A model generated the notes under the pieces. That model was not told the DNA's origin, did no database searches, and saw nothing but the letters and a program-made list of their open reading frames with translations. A stretch of DNA of 64,000 nt from NCBI RefSeq assembly GCF_009830125.1, contig NZ_WUPT01000001.1:1612001-1676000 (forward strand), written 5' to 3'. Below, piece after piece: positions 44,009-51,902 of the stretch. Made by a program: the position numbers and the translations under genes. The stretch comes from Kangsaoukella pontilimi (GTDB taxonomy: Bacteria; Pseudomonadota; Alphaproteobacteria; Rhodobacterales; Rhodobacteraceae). Positions within the stretch are counted from its first letter, which is position 1. Each line of letters begins with the position of its first letter.

Positions 44009-47000
44009 ATGGAAAAGATCGCTCGCACCCCCTTCGACAAATACCCCGATGAGGCCGCCCTCATCGACGACCTGACGCGCGTCGCGGCGCTCGACGAGGT
44101 CGCCCGCGCCCGGATCGCCGCCGCAGGCGCCGATCTTGTCCGAGGTATCCGCCAGACCGGCAAACCCGGCCTGATGGAGGTCTTCCTCGCCGAATACGGC
44201 CTGTCGACCGAAGAGGGCGTGGCGCTCATGTGTCTGGCCGAGGCGCTTCTCAGGGTGCCGGATGCCGAGACCATCGATACCCTGATCGAGGACAAGATCG
44301 CTCCCTCCGACTGGGGCAAGCATCTGGGCCATTCGTCGTCATCGCTGGTCAATGCCTCCACGTGGGCGCTGATGCTGACGGGTCGCGTTCTGGACGAGCG
44401 GCAGGAACCCGGCATTACCGGTGTCCTCCGCTCTGCCGTAAAGCGTCTGGGCGAGCCTGTTATCCGTACCGCCGCCCGACAGGCCATGCGCGAGATGGGT
44501 CAGCAATTCGTGCTGGGCCAGACCATGAAGGACGCCATCGACCGCGCGAAGCGGCAGGAGGCGCGCGGTTATACCTACTCCTACGATATGCTCGGCGAGG
44601 CCGCCCGCACCGCCGAGGATGCTGAACGCTATTTTCGAGCCTATGCCGATGCCATCGACCGGATCGGCGCCCATGCGACGGGCGACGACATGCGCGCACG
44701 CCCCGGCATTTCGGTGAAGCTGTCGGCGCTTTTCCCGCGCTACGAGGAAAGCCAGCGTCACCGTGCCACCGATGCGCTGACCGAGCGCCTGAGAGAGCTC
44801 TGCCAAGCCGCTGCAAAGGCCGGGATTGCCCTGAATGTCGACGCGGAAGAGGCTGACAGGCTTGAACTTTCCCTCGACATCATCGAACGCGTTCTGCCCG
44901 ACCCCGCGCTTGCCGGCTGGGACGGGTTCGGTGTGGTCGTGCAGGCCTATGGTCTTCGCGCCGCGCCGGTTCTGGACCATCTCTACCGCCTCGCAGAGCA
45001 GGCCGACCGCCGGATCATGGTCCGTCTCGTGAAGGGGGCCTATTGGGACACCGAGATCAAGCTCGCCCAGGTCGCGGGCATGGCGCGTTTCCCGGTCTTC
45101 ACCTCGAAAGCGGCGACCGACATCTCCTATCTCGCCTGCGCTCGGAAGCTCCTTGGCATGACCGACCGCATCTATCCGCAATTCGCGACCCACAACGCGC
45201 ACACCACCGCCGCCGTCATCGAGATGAGCGACGACCGCGACGCCTTTGAATTTCAACGCCTTCACGGGATGGGCGAACGACTCCACGATATCCTGATGGA
45301 GCGTCACGGCACCCGCTGCCGCATCTACGCCCCGGTAGGCGCGCATCGCGATCTTCTGGCCTATCTCGTGCGCCGCCTCTTGGAAAACGGGGCCAATTCG
45401 AGCTTCGTGAACCAGGTGGTGGACGAGGATGTCCCGCCAGAGGTCGTCGCGGCCGACCCCTTCTCCGCGCCCAGGGCACATCCTGTCCGTGCTGGCACCG
45501 AACTGTTCCAGCCCGCGCGCCGGAACTCCGAGGGCTGGGACCTGACGGACCGCAGAACGCTTGCCCGCTTCGACGAAGCCCGTGCGCCATGGAAAACCCA
45601 CCAGTGGCACGCAGGCCCGCTTTTGCCCGGCGCGCCCACGCCCGCCGGGCCGGCCGAACCTGTCACGAACCCCGCCCGGCCGGACGACATTGTCGGACAT
45701 GTCCGGACCGCGACCGAGGCAGAGGTCGAAACCGCGCTCGCCGCCGCCGGCCCATGGGACGCTCCCGTAGACATGCGCGCAGAGGTTCTGAACCGCGCCG
45801 CCGATCTCTACGAAAAGAACGCAGGCCAGTTCTTCGCCCTCGCCGCGCGCGAGGCGGGAAAGACACCGCTCGACGCCGTTGGCGAGCTTCGGGAGGCGGT
45901 CGATTTTCTTCGCTATTACGCCAGCTTGGCAGGCGATCTTGACGGCAATCCGCTCGGCACGGTGGCCTGCATCTCGCCCTGGAACTTCCCGCTTGCCATC
46001 TTCACCGGCCAGATCGCGGGCGCTTTGGCGGCGGGCAACGCCGTTCTTGCGAAACCCGCCGAGCAGACGCCCCTGATCGCCCATCTCGCCTCATGCCTCC
46101 TGCTGGAGGCTGGCGTGCCCGATACCGCGCTTGCGTTCCTGCCAGGAGACGGCGCCACTGTCGGGCGCGCCATCACCTCGGACGCCCGCGTGAACGGCGT
46201 GGCCTTCACCGGCTCGACGGAGACCGCCCGCCTGATCCAGCGCGCCATGGCGGATCACCTGACACCCGGTGCGCCGCTGGTCGCGGAAACCGGCGGGCTG
46301 AACGCGATGATCGTGGATTCGACCGCGCTTCTCGAACAGGCGGTGCGCGACGTTGTGGCCTCGGCCTTCCAGTCGGCCGGCCAGCGCTGCAGCGCGCTCC
46401 GCTGCCTGTACGTGCAGGAAGATATCGCCCCTGCCTTCCGCCGGATGCTCGATGGCGCCATTGCGGAATTATCGCTTGGCGACCCCTGGGACATCTCCAC
46501 GGATATCGGCCCTCTGATCGACGCCGAGGCACAGGGCAATATTTCGGACTATGTGACGAAACACCCGGCCGCCCAGGCTGTACCGGCACCCGAAACAGGT
46601 CTGTTCCACGGCCCGACGGTCATTCCGGTTCAGGGCATCGCCGCGCTCGGGCGCGAGGTTTTCGGTCCGGTTCTGCATATTGCGACCTTCAAGGCAGATC
46701 ACCTGAATGACGTCATTTCTGCAATCAACGAAACGGGTTACGGCCTGACCTTCGGGCTTCACACGAGGATCGACTCCCGCGTGCAGGAGATCGTCGAAGC
46801 CGTCCATGCAGGCAACATCTACGTCAACCGCAACCAGATCGGCGCGGTGGTGGGCAGCCAGCCCTTCGGCGGCGAAGGACTGTCCGGCACCGGCCCCAAG
46901 GCGGGCGGCCCTTGGTATCCGCGCCGCTTCCAGTCAGGCGGCAGCGCGCCGGTCGAGGCGGTGCGCGACATGCCGGGACCTACGGGCGAGACCAACCGGC

Positions 47001-47356
47001 TGACGCTCCACCCGCGCGCGCCGCTTCTGTGCCTCGGACCGGGAGAAGACCGGGCGCGCGAACAGGCGGACGCGGTCCGCGCGATCGGCGGCACACCCAG
47101 GATCGCGACAGAGATTGCACCCGAAGCTCTGAGAGACGCACCGGATATCGGTGGCGCGCTCTGGTGGGGCCGCGCGGAAAGTGCACGCGACCTCGCTCAG
47201 GCGCTTGCCCGTCGCGACGGCCCGCTCGTTCCCCTCATTACCGAGGCACCGCGCGCCTTCGAGGTCCTGCACGAACGCCACCTCTGCGTCGACACGACCG
47301 CGTCGGGCGGCAATGCAGATCTTCTGGCCGAGGTCGCAAGGGACACCGCCGCCTGA
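44009..47356 (+). CDS. putA: Bifunctional proline dehydrogenase / glutamate-semialdehyde dehydrogenase
   Basis: 1115 residues. Proline dehydrogenase barrel (FAD-binding RLVKGAYWDTEIKLAQ, about 335-350), then the P5C dehydrogenase domain (PWNFPLAIFTGQIAGALAAG; catalytic Glu in AETGGLNAM; catalytic Cys in SAGQRCSALRC). It oxidises proline to glutamate. It is short compared with E. coli PutA (1320) and lacks the N-terminal ribbon-helix-helix DNA-binding domain, so regulation depends on PutR. The first ~30 residues have no Shine-Dalgarno upstream; initiation may be at the ATG 44009. Confidence 0.95.
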   Translation: MEKIARTPFDKYPDEAALIDDLTRVAALDEVARARIAAAGADLVRGIRQTGKPGLMEVFLAEYGLSTEEGVALMCLAEALLRVPDAETIDTLIEDKIAPSDWGKHLGHSSSSLVNASTWALMLTGRVLDERQEPGITGVLRSAVKRLGEPVIRTAARQAMREMGQQFVLGQTMKDAIDRAKRQEARGYTYSYDMLGEAARTAEDAERYFRAYADAIDRIGAHATGDDMRARPGISVKLSALFPRYEESQRHRATDALTERLRELCQAAAKAGIALNVDAEEADRLELSLDIIERVLPDPALAGWDGFGVVVQAYGLRAAPVLDHLYRLAEQADRRIMVRLVKGAYWDTEIKLAQVAGMARFPVFTSKAATDISYLACARKLLGMTDRIYPQFATHNAHTTAAVIEMSDDRDAFEFQRLHGMGERLHDILMERHGTRCRIYAPVGAHRDLLAYLVRRLLENGANSSFVNQVVDEDVPPEVVAADPFSAPRAHPVRAGTELFQPARRNSEGWDLTDRRTLARFDEARAPWKTHQWHAGPLLPGAPTPAGPAEPVTNPARPDDIVGHVRTATEAEVETALAAAGPWDAPVDMRAEVLNRAADLYEKNAGQFFALAAREAGKTPLDAVGELREAVDFLRYYASLAGDLDGNPLGTVACISPWNFPLAIFTGQIAGALAAGNAVLAKPAEQTPLIAHLASCLLLEAGVPDTALAFLPGDGATVGRAITSDARVNGVAFTGSTETARLIQRAMADHLTPGAPLVAETGGLNAMIVDSTALLEQAVRDVVASAFQSAGQRCSALRCLYVQEDIAPAFRRMLDGAIAELSLGDPWDISTDIGPLIDAEAQGNISDYVTKHPAAQAVPAPETGLFHGPTVIPVQGIAALGREVFGPVLHIATFKADHLNDVISAINETGYGLTFGLHTRIDSRVQEIVEAVHAGNIYVNRNQIGAVVGSQPFGGEGLSGTGPKAGGPWYPRRFQSGGSAPVEAVRDMPGPTGETNRLTLHPRAPLLCLGPGEDRAREQADAVRAIGGTPRIATEIAPEALRDAPDIGGALWWGRAESARDLAQALARRDGPLVPLITEAPRAFEVLHERHLCVDTTASGGNADLLAEVARDTAA

Positions 47357-47387
47357 CGCTTCAGCGCATCTTCTGTTCAGAAATACT

Positions 47388-47418
47388 CCGGGGGGCTCCA
47401 GGGGGCAGAGCCCCCCGG
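47388..47418. repeat. GC-rich palindromic element of the Rhodobacteraceae dispersed type
   Basis: CCGGGGGGCTC (47388-47398) and GAGCCCCCCGG (47408-47418) are perfect complements with a 9-base loop. I know similar extragenic hairpins (a CTCCGGGGGGCTC core) from many Rhodobacteraceae genomes. No T run, so it is not an ordinary terminator for putA. Confidence 0.6.
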
Positions 47419-47433
47419 TCGGTCGGCTCCGAA

Positions 47434-47479
47434 GGAGACGAGACCGGCGAAGGAACCGCTTGATTTCCTTCGCGTCTCC
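47434..47479. repeat. Two-armed inverted repeat before the rhomboid gene
   Basis: GGAGACG (47434-47440) with CGTCTCC (47473-47479) and, nested, CGAAGGAA (47448-47455) with TTCCTTCG (47465-47472). The fold ends 14 bases before the ATG, so it sits in the 5' leader and could affect translation. Together with the preceding palindrome it fills most of the putA-rhomboid gap. Confidence 0.5.
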
Positions 47480-47493
47480 TCCACTTTGAAGGC

Positions 47494-48249
47494 ATGTTCC
47501 CGATCCGTGACCATAACCCATCCGGTCGGGTGCCCTATGTGACCTGGGCGCTGATCGCGATAAACATCGCCGTCTTCGCCAGCTACTGGCACCTGTTCTC
47601 GAACGATGCCGCGCTGGCGCGGTTCTTCTACGCGTGGGGTCTGGTGCCCGCCATCGGCGCACCCGAGACATTCGTGACCTCGATGTTCCTCCATGGCGGG
47701 CTGATGCATATCGCCGGGAACATGCTGTTCCTCTGGGTCTTCGGCGACAACATGGAAGACGCGCTCGGCCATGGCGGATTTCTGGGCTTCTACCTTGTCA
47801 GCGGGCTCGCCGCCGCCTTCGCGCAATACGCAGCCGACCCGTCCAGTACGGTCCCGATGGTCGGCGCGTCGGGCGCCGTCGCGGGTGTGATGGGGGGATA
47901 TCTGCTTCTTTATCCTCGCGCGCAGGTCGATGTGCTGATCATCCTCGTCATCATCTTCCGCATCATCCCGATCCCCGCATGGCTCGTTCTGGGCGCGTGG
48001 TTCGGCATTCAGATTTTTCAGGGCTCGATGACTCCGCTCGAGGGCGGCGGCGTCGCATATTGGGCCCACGCAGGCGGGTTTGCGGCCGGTGTCGTGCTGA
48101 CGCTACCTTTCTGGCTGAGGCTCGGCGGGCCGGCCTTCTGGTCGCGCAACCTTGGCCATCCGCCCCATCCCGAAACGAACGCGCGCCTTGTGCGCACCGA
48201 CATTCCCCACGTGACCCGCACCCGGCGGCGCGGCCCCTGGACGCGCTGA
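47494..48249 (+). CDS. Rhomboid-family intramembrane serine protease
   Basis: 251 residues, about six membrane helices. The catalytic Ser lies in GASGAVAGVMGGYL and the catalytic His in YWAHAGGFAAGVVL; FLHGGLMHIAGNMLFLWVFG is the conserved first-helix/L1 region. It cleaves membrane-anchored proteins within the bilayer. A basic C-terminal tail stays in the cytoplasm. Confidence 0.92.
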   Translation: MFPIRDHNPSGRVPYVTWALIAINIAVFASYWHLFSNDAALARFFYAWGLVPAIGAPETFVTSMFLHGGLMHIAGNMLFLWVFGDNMEDALGHGGFLGFYLVSGLAAAFAQYAADPSSTVPMVGASGAVAGVMGGYLLLYPRAQVDVLIILVIIFRIIPIPAWLVLGAWFGIQIFQGSMTPLEGGGVAYWAHAGGFAAGVVLTLPFWLRLGGPAFWSRNLGHPPHPETNARLVRTDIPHVTRTRRRGPWTR

Positions 48250-48258
48250 GAACCTGCC

Positions 48259-49374
48259 TCAGAAAGGCCCGGCCTCCAAGACGCCATCGGCGCTCATCTG
48301 GGCGTAGAGCAGCCCCTCACGCAGCCCCCTGTCGGCAACGGACAGACGGTCGGTCGGCCAGACCCTGAGAAGCGCCTGCAGAATTGCGGCGCCCGACATG
48401 ATCAGCGCATGGCGGTCTCGCCCGATCCGCGGGTCGGCACGACGCCCGGCGGGGCCAAGCTCCAGATACCCCCGGATCACCCGGTCGATCTGATCCGACG
48501 TCATCCGCAGGCCGTCGACCTTGTTCCGGTCATAGCGGCGGAGGCCAAGGTGGCTTGCGGCGACCGTTGTCACCGTCCCCGAGGTTCCGATGATCTGGAA
48601 CCCTTCGCGGGTCTGCTCGGACTCGTAGGGGCTGAAATCGGCGAGGTTCTCCTCGAAATACCAGCTCATCAGCGCGAAACGCGCCGCGTCGTCTTCCACG
48701 TCGTTGAACTGATCGCGGAGCGTCGCCACACCGAGCGGCACGGAGATCCAGTCCACCACGCGCGCCGCCTGAAAGGGCGAGGCCGCGTCCGGCGTGAACC
48801 CGGCGTGAAGTCGCATAATCGCCTGCGGGCGCTCGACACGCGGCACCCGGCTGAGGTCGATCCAGACCAGTTCCGTCGAGCCGCCGCCGATATCGACGAC
48901 CAGAAGCTGCTCGGTCTTGGTCGAGACCAGCGGCGCGCAGGAGATGACGGCCAGACGGGCCTCTTCCTCGGGCTGGATGATCTCGAGGTTCAGCCCCGTC
49001 TCGCGCCGGACATTGGCCATGAAGGCCGATCCATTGGCGGCTCGGCGGCACGCTTCGGTCGCCACAAGACGGCGATGGCGCACCTCGTGCTTGTCGAGCT
49101 TGGCACGGCAAATCTTCAGCGCCTGGATCGTCCGGTTCATGGACGCCCGGCTCAGCCGCCCCGAGCCCTCAAGCCCAAGCCCCAGTTGCACCGATTTCGA
49201 AAAGCTGTCCACGACATGAAACTGGTTGCCCTTCGGTTGGGCAATCAGCATGCGGCACGAGTTGGTGCCGAGGTCCAGCGCGGCATAAAGCTCGGCCGGA
49301 TCTGCCTTTGCGGGCGGGGACGGTTCAACCTCGCGCGGGAACCTGTCAGCGCCCGGTGGACGCTTGGGCGGCAT
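48259..49374 (-). CDS. Ppx/GppA-family exopolyphosphatase / guanosine pentaphosphatase
   Basis: 371 residues; GGAGGG before the ATG at 49374 sets the start. ASKHA fold: ALDLGTNSCRMLIAQ (phosphate 1), VVDIGGGSTELVWID (phosphate 2) and IGTSGTVTTVAASHLG. The short version without a C-terminal HD domain is usual in alphaproteobacteria. It breaks down polyphosphate or pppGpp. Convergent with the rhomboid gene. Confidence 0.9.
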   Translation of the reverse strand: MPPKRPPGADRFPREVEPSPPAKADPAELYAALDLGTNSCRMLIAQPKGNQFHVVDSFSKSVQLGLGLEGSGRLSRASMNRTIQALKICRAKLDKHEVRHRRLVATEACRRAANGSAFMANVRRETGLNLEIIQPEEEARLAVISCAPLVSTKTEQLLVVDIGGGSTELVWIDLSRVPRVERPQAIMRLHAGFTPDAASPFQAARVVDWISVPLGVATLRDQFNDVEDDAARFALMSWYFEENLADFSPYESEQTREGFQIIGTSGTVTTVAASHLGLRRYDRNKVDGLRMTSDQIDRVIRGYLELGPAGRRADPRIGRDRHALIMSGAAILQALLRVWPTDRLSVADRGLREGLLYAQMSADGVLEAGPF

Positions 49375-49592
49375 ATCGCCCTCCGATGTCAAGTTACCTC
49401 CAACCTATGCCCCGCCACGGTATCGCGCAAGGCTCACGATCTTGGTGAAAAGATTTCATGGGCCGGCCCCTCGCACTGCCCGGCCCGCTCGCCTAAAACC
49501 ACTGCTGTCGCGAGTGTCGTGCAACATGTCGAAATCGGGCGGCGAATCCGGGCCTTCTGCGCGTAGGAGAGGGCGAAACAGAGGAAGGCGCG

Positions 49593-49889
49593 ATGGCGGA
49601 CGTTACCATTGTCTATTGGCGGGATATCCCGGCGCAGGTCATCGTCGGCAAGGGCCGTCGCGGTGCCAAGGCGCCCCTGCCCGAGCGCTTTGAACAGGCC
49701 ATCGACCGCGCCGCCATGAAAGTTGGCGCGCGGGACAGCGATGCCTATCTCTCGGAGTGGCGGAAGGCCGCGCCCTATCAGGTCGCCGGCGACGACAAAG
49801 AGGTCGCAGCCGCCGAGGCCGCCCGGATCGATGCCGAATACGATGAAGCCAAGATCAAGGCTCTGATTGCGAATGACGGATGGGCCTGA
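49593..49889 (+). CDS. Virulence-factor domain protein (small)
   Basis: 98 residues starting MADVTIVYWRDIPAQVIVGK, a pattern known as the 'virulence factor' domain in databases, common in Rhodobacteraceae before metF. GAGGAAGG precedes the ATG. No catalytic motif. Its end lies 27 bases before the metF-like start and it is surely in that operon; a role in C1/methionine metabolism is inferred only from this. Confidence 0.85.
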   Translation: MADVTIVYWRDIPAQVIVGKGRRGAKAPLPERFEQAIDRAAMKVGARDSDAYLSEWRKAAPYQVAGDDKEVAAAEAARIDAEYDEAKIKALIANDGWA

Positions 49890-49915
49890 CGCCCCGTGAC
49901 ATAAGGAATGCCCTC

Positions 49916-50842
49916 ATGGCGCTTCTGAACTTCAAGCGAAAGACCGATACACGCGCCGCCAATGGCGATGTTGAGGCGTTTCTGAACGATTACTCGATCG
50001 AGGTGATGCCCCGCACCGCCGAAAAGGTCGAGGATTTCCGCGCGATCCTGCCCGAAGGCACGCGCGTCTACATCGCCCATATCGACGGCACGCCGATTGA
50101 GGACATGGTCGCCACCGCCAAGCGCCTGTCGGCAGACGGCTTTCAGGTGATGCCGCACTTCCCGGCCCGTATAATCGCGAACGAGGCGATGCTGGGCGAC
50201 TGGATCGCGCGCTATCAGGGCGAGGCGGACGTGAAGCAGGCGCTGCTGCTCGCCGGTGGCGTGAACGAACCAAAGGGCGCCTTCGACAGCTCCATGCAGC
50301 TGATGGAAACCGGTCTTTTCGACAAGGCGGGATTTACGCGGCTGCACGTCGCCGGCCACCCCGAGGGCAACCGCGACATCGACCCCGATGGCGGCGAGGC
50401 AAACGTGTCGGCGGCACTCAAGTGGAAGGCGGCCTTCAACGAGCGGACGGATGCCGAGATGGCCATCGTCACCCAGTTCGCCTTCGAGGCCGGCCCGATC
50501 ATCGACTGGGCCAACCGCGTTCAGGCCGAAGGCATCGGACTGCCTATCCATATCGGCATCGCGGGCCCGGCCAAACTGCAGACCATGATCAAATTCGCCA
50601 TTGCCTGCGGCGTCGGCCCCTCGCTGCGCGTCCTGCAAAAGCGCGCCATGGACGTCTCGAAACTGGTCCTGCCTTACGAGCCCGACGACGTTGTCGCGGC
50701 GCTGGCCGCGCACAAGGCGGCGCATCCGGACTTCGCGATCAGTCACGTGCATTTCTTCCCATTGGGCGGCATCAAGACCTGCGCCGAATGGGCCATGTCG
50801 CGGGGCGGCGCGTCGGCGCGTCCGGCGGCCGTCTCTGCCTGA
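49916..50842 (+). CDS. metF: Methylenetetrahydrofolate reductase-family protein
   Basis: 308 residues, TIM barrel with FAD. Family patterns: IAHIDGTPIEDMVATAKRLS, GFQVMPHFPAR, LLLAGG, LHVAGHPEGNRDI with the typical GHPE, and KFAIACGVGPSLR. MetF reduces methylene-THF to methyl-THF. ATAAGGAA precedes the ATG at 49916; the frame is open to 49880. The following gene uses methyl-THF, so the two steps are consecutive. Confidence 0.88.
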   Translation: MALLNFKRKTDTRAANGDVEAFLNDYSIEVMPRTAEKVEDFRAILPEGTRVYIAHIDGTPIEDMVATAKRLSADGFQVMPHFPARIIANEAMLGDWIARYQGEADVKQALLLAGGVNEPKGAFDSSMQLMETGLFDKAGFTRLHVAGHPEGNRDIDPDGGEANVSAALKWKAAFNERTDAEMAIVTQFAFEAGPIIDWANRVQAEGIGLPIHIGIAGPAKLQTMIKFAIACGVGPSLRVLQKRAMDVSKLVLPYEPDDVVAALAAHKAAHPDFAISHVHFFPLGGIKTCAEWAMSRGGASARPAAVSA

Positions 50843-50865
50843 ACTCTCACAACGGAACGAACACA

Positions 50866-51858
50866 ATGAGCACCCGCACCGTCATCGAGTCGAAAACGAA
50901 AACCGTCGTGATCGGCTTCGACGAGCCCTTCTGCGTCATCGGGGAACGCATCAACCCCACCGGCCGCAAGAAGCTGGCCGCCGAGCTTGAGGCGGGCGAT
51001 TTCTCGACCGTCGAACAGGACGCCCTGGATCAGGTCGCCTGCGGCGCGATGGTGCTGGACGTGAACTCGGGCGCGGTCTTCACCAACAAAATGGCCGAGG
51101 ACCCGCGATATGCCGACAACAACTTCGTCGAGCCGCCGCTGATGAAGGAACTGGTCGAGCGGGTGCAGGCGATCGTCGACGTCCCGCTGTGCATCGACTC
51201 GTCGGTGCCGGGCGCGCTTGAGAACGGTCTCGAAGCCGCCGAGGGCCGGCCCCTTCTGAACTCGGTCACGGGCGAGGAAGAGCGGCTGGAACTGGTTCTG
51301 CCGCTGGTCAAGAAATACAACGTGCCGGTCGTTGCGATCTCGAACGACGACACCGGTATCTCGGAAGACCCGGAAGTCCGCTTTGCCGTTGCCAAGAAGA
51401 TCGTGGAGCGCGCGGCCGATTACGGCATCCCCGCCCACGACATCGTGGTCGACCCCCTAGTGATGCCCGTTGGCGCCATGGCCACGGCCGGTCAGCAGGT
51501 CTTCACACTGGTCCGGCGTCTCCGCGACGAGCTGGGCGTCAACACGACCTGCGGCGCGTCGAACGTGTCCTTCGGCCTGCCCCACCGCCACGGGATCAAC
51601 GCCGCCTTCCTGCCCATGGCCATCGGCGCGGGCATGACGAGCGCGATCATGAACCCGATCCGCGCCGTCGAGATGGAGGCCATCCGCGCCGCGAACTTCC
51701 TGATGAACCACGACCCGAACGGCGGCGAATGGATCCGCTTCAGCCGGGTTCTGGATGCGGTTGCCGAAGGCGAAACCTTCATCGACGCCTCGAAGGCCGC
51801 CATGGCTTCGGGCGGCGGACGGGGCGGACGCGAGGGCCGTCGGCGGCGGCGCGGCTAA
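50866..51858 (+). CDS. Methyltetrahydrofolate:corrinoid methyltransferase (MetH folate-domain type)
   Basis: 330 residues of the pterin-binding TIM barrel: FCVIGERINPTGRKKLAAEL, VLDVNSGA, IDSSVPGALENGLEAAEGRP, NDDTGISEDPE and TCGASNVSFGLPHRH. It transfers a methyl group from methyl-THF to a corrinoid protein. No cobalamin or homocysteine domain is attached. In roseobacters this type of protein, with a separate RACo-like activator (next gene), is part of a split methionine synthase. Confidence 0.88.
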   Translation: MSTRTVIESKTKTVVIGFDEPFCVIGERINPTGRKKLAAELEAGDFSTVEQDALDQVACGAMVLDVNSGAVFTNKMAEDPRYADNNFVEPPLMKELVERVQAIVDVPLCIDSSVPGALENGLEAAEGRPLLNSVTGEEERLELVLPLVKKYNVPVVAISNDDTGISEDPEVRFAVAKKIVERAADYGIPAHDIVVDPLVMPVGAMATAGQQVFTLVRRLRDELGVNTTCGASNVSFGLPHRHGINAAFLPMAIGAGMTSAIMNPIRAVEMEAIRAANFLMNHDPNGGEWIRFSRVLDAVAEGETFIDASKAAMASGGGRGGREGRRRRRG

Positions 51859-51902
51859 GCGCCCTCGCCTTTCGGGAAAAGCGGCCCTAAAAGCCGGGAA
51901 TC

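Noticed and set aside
44339-46084. 581-codon minus-strand frame inside putA
   Set aside because: PutA motifs run through the whole region on the other strand.
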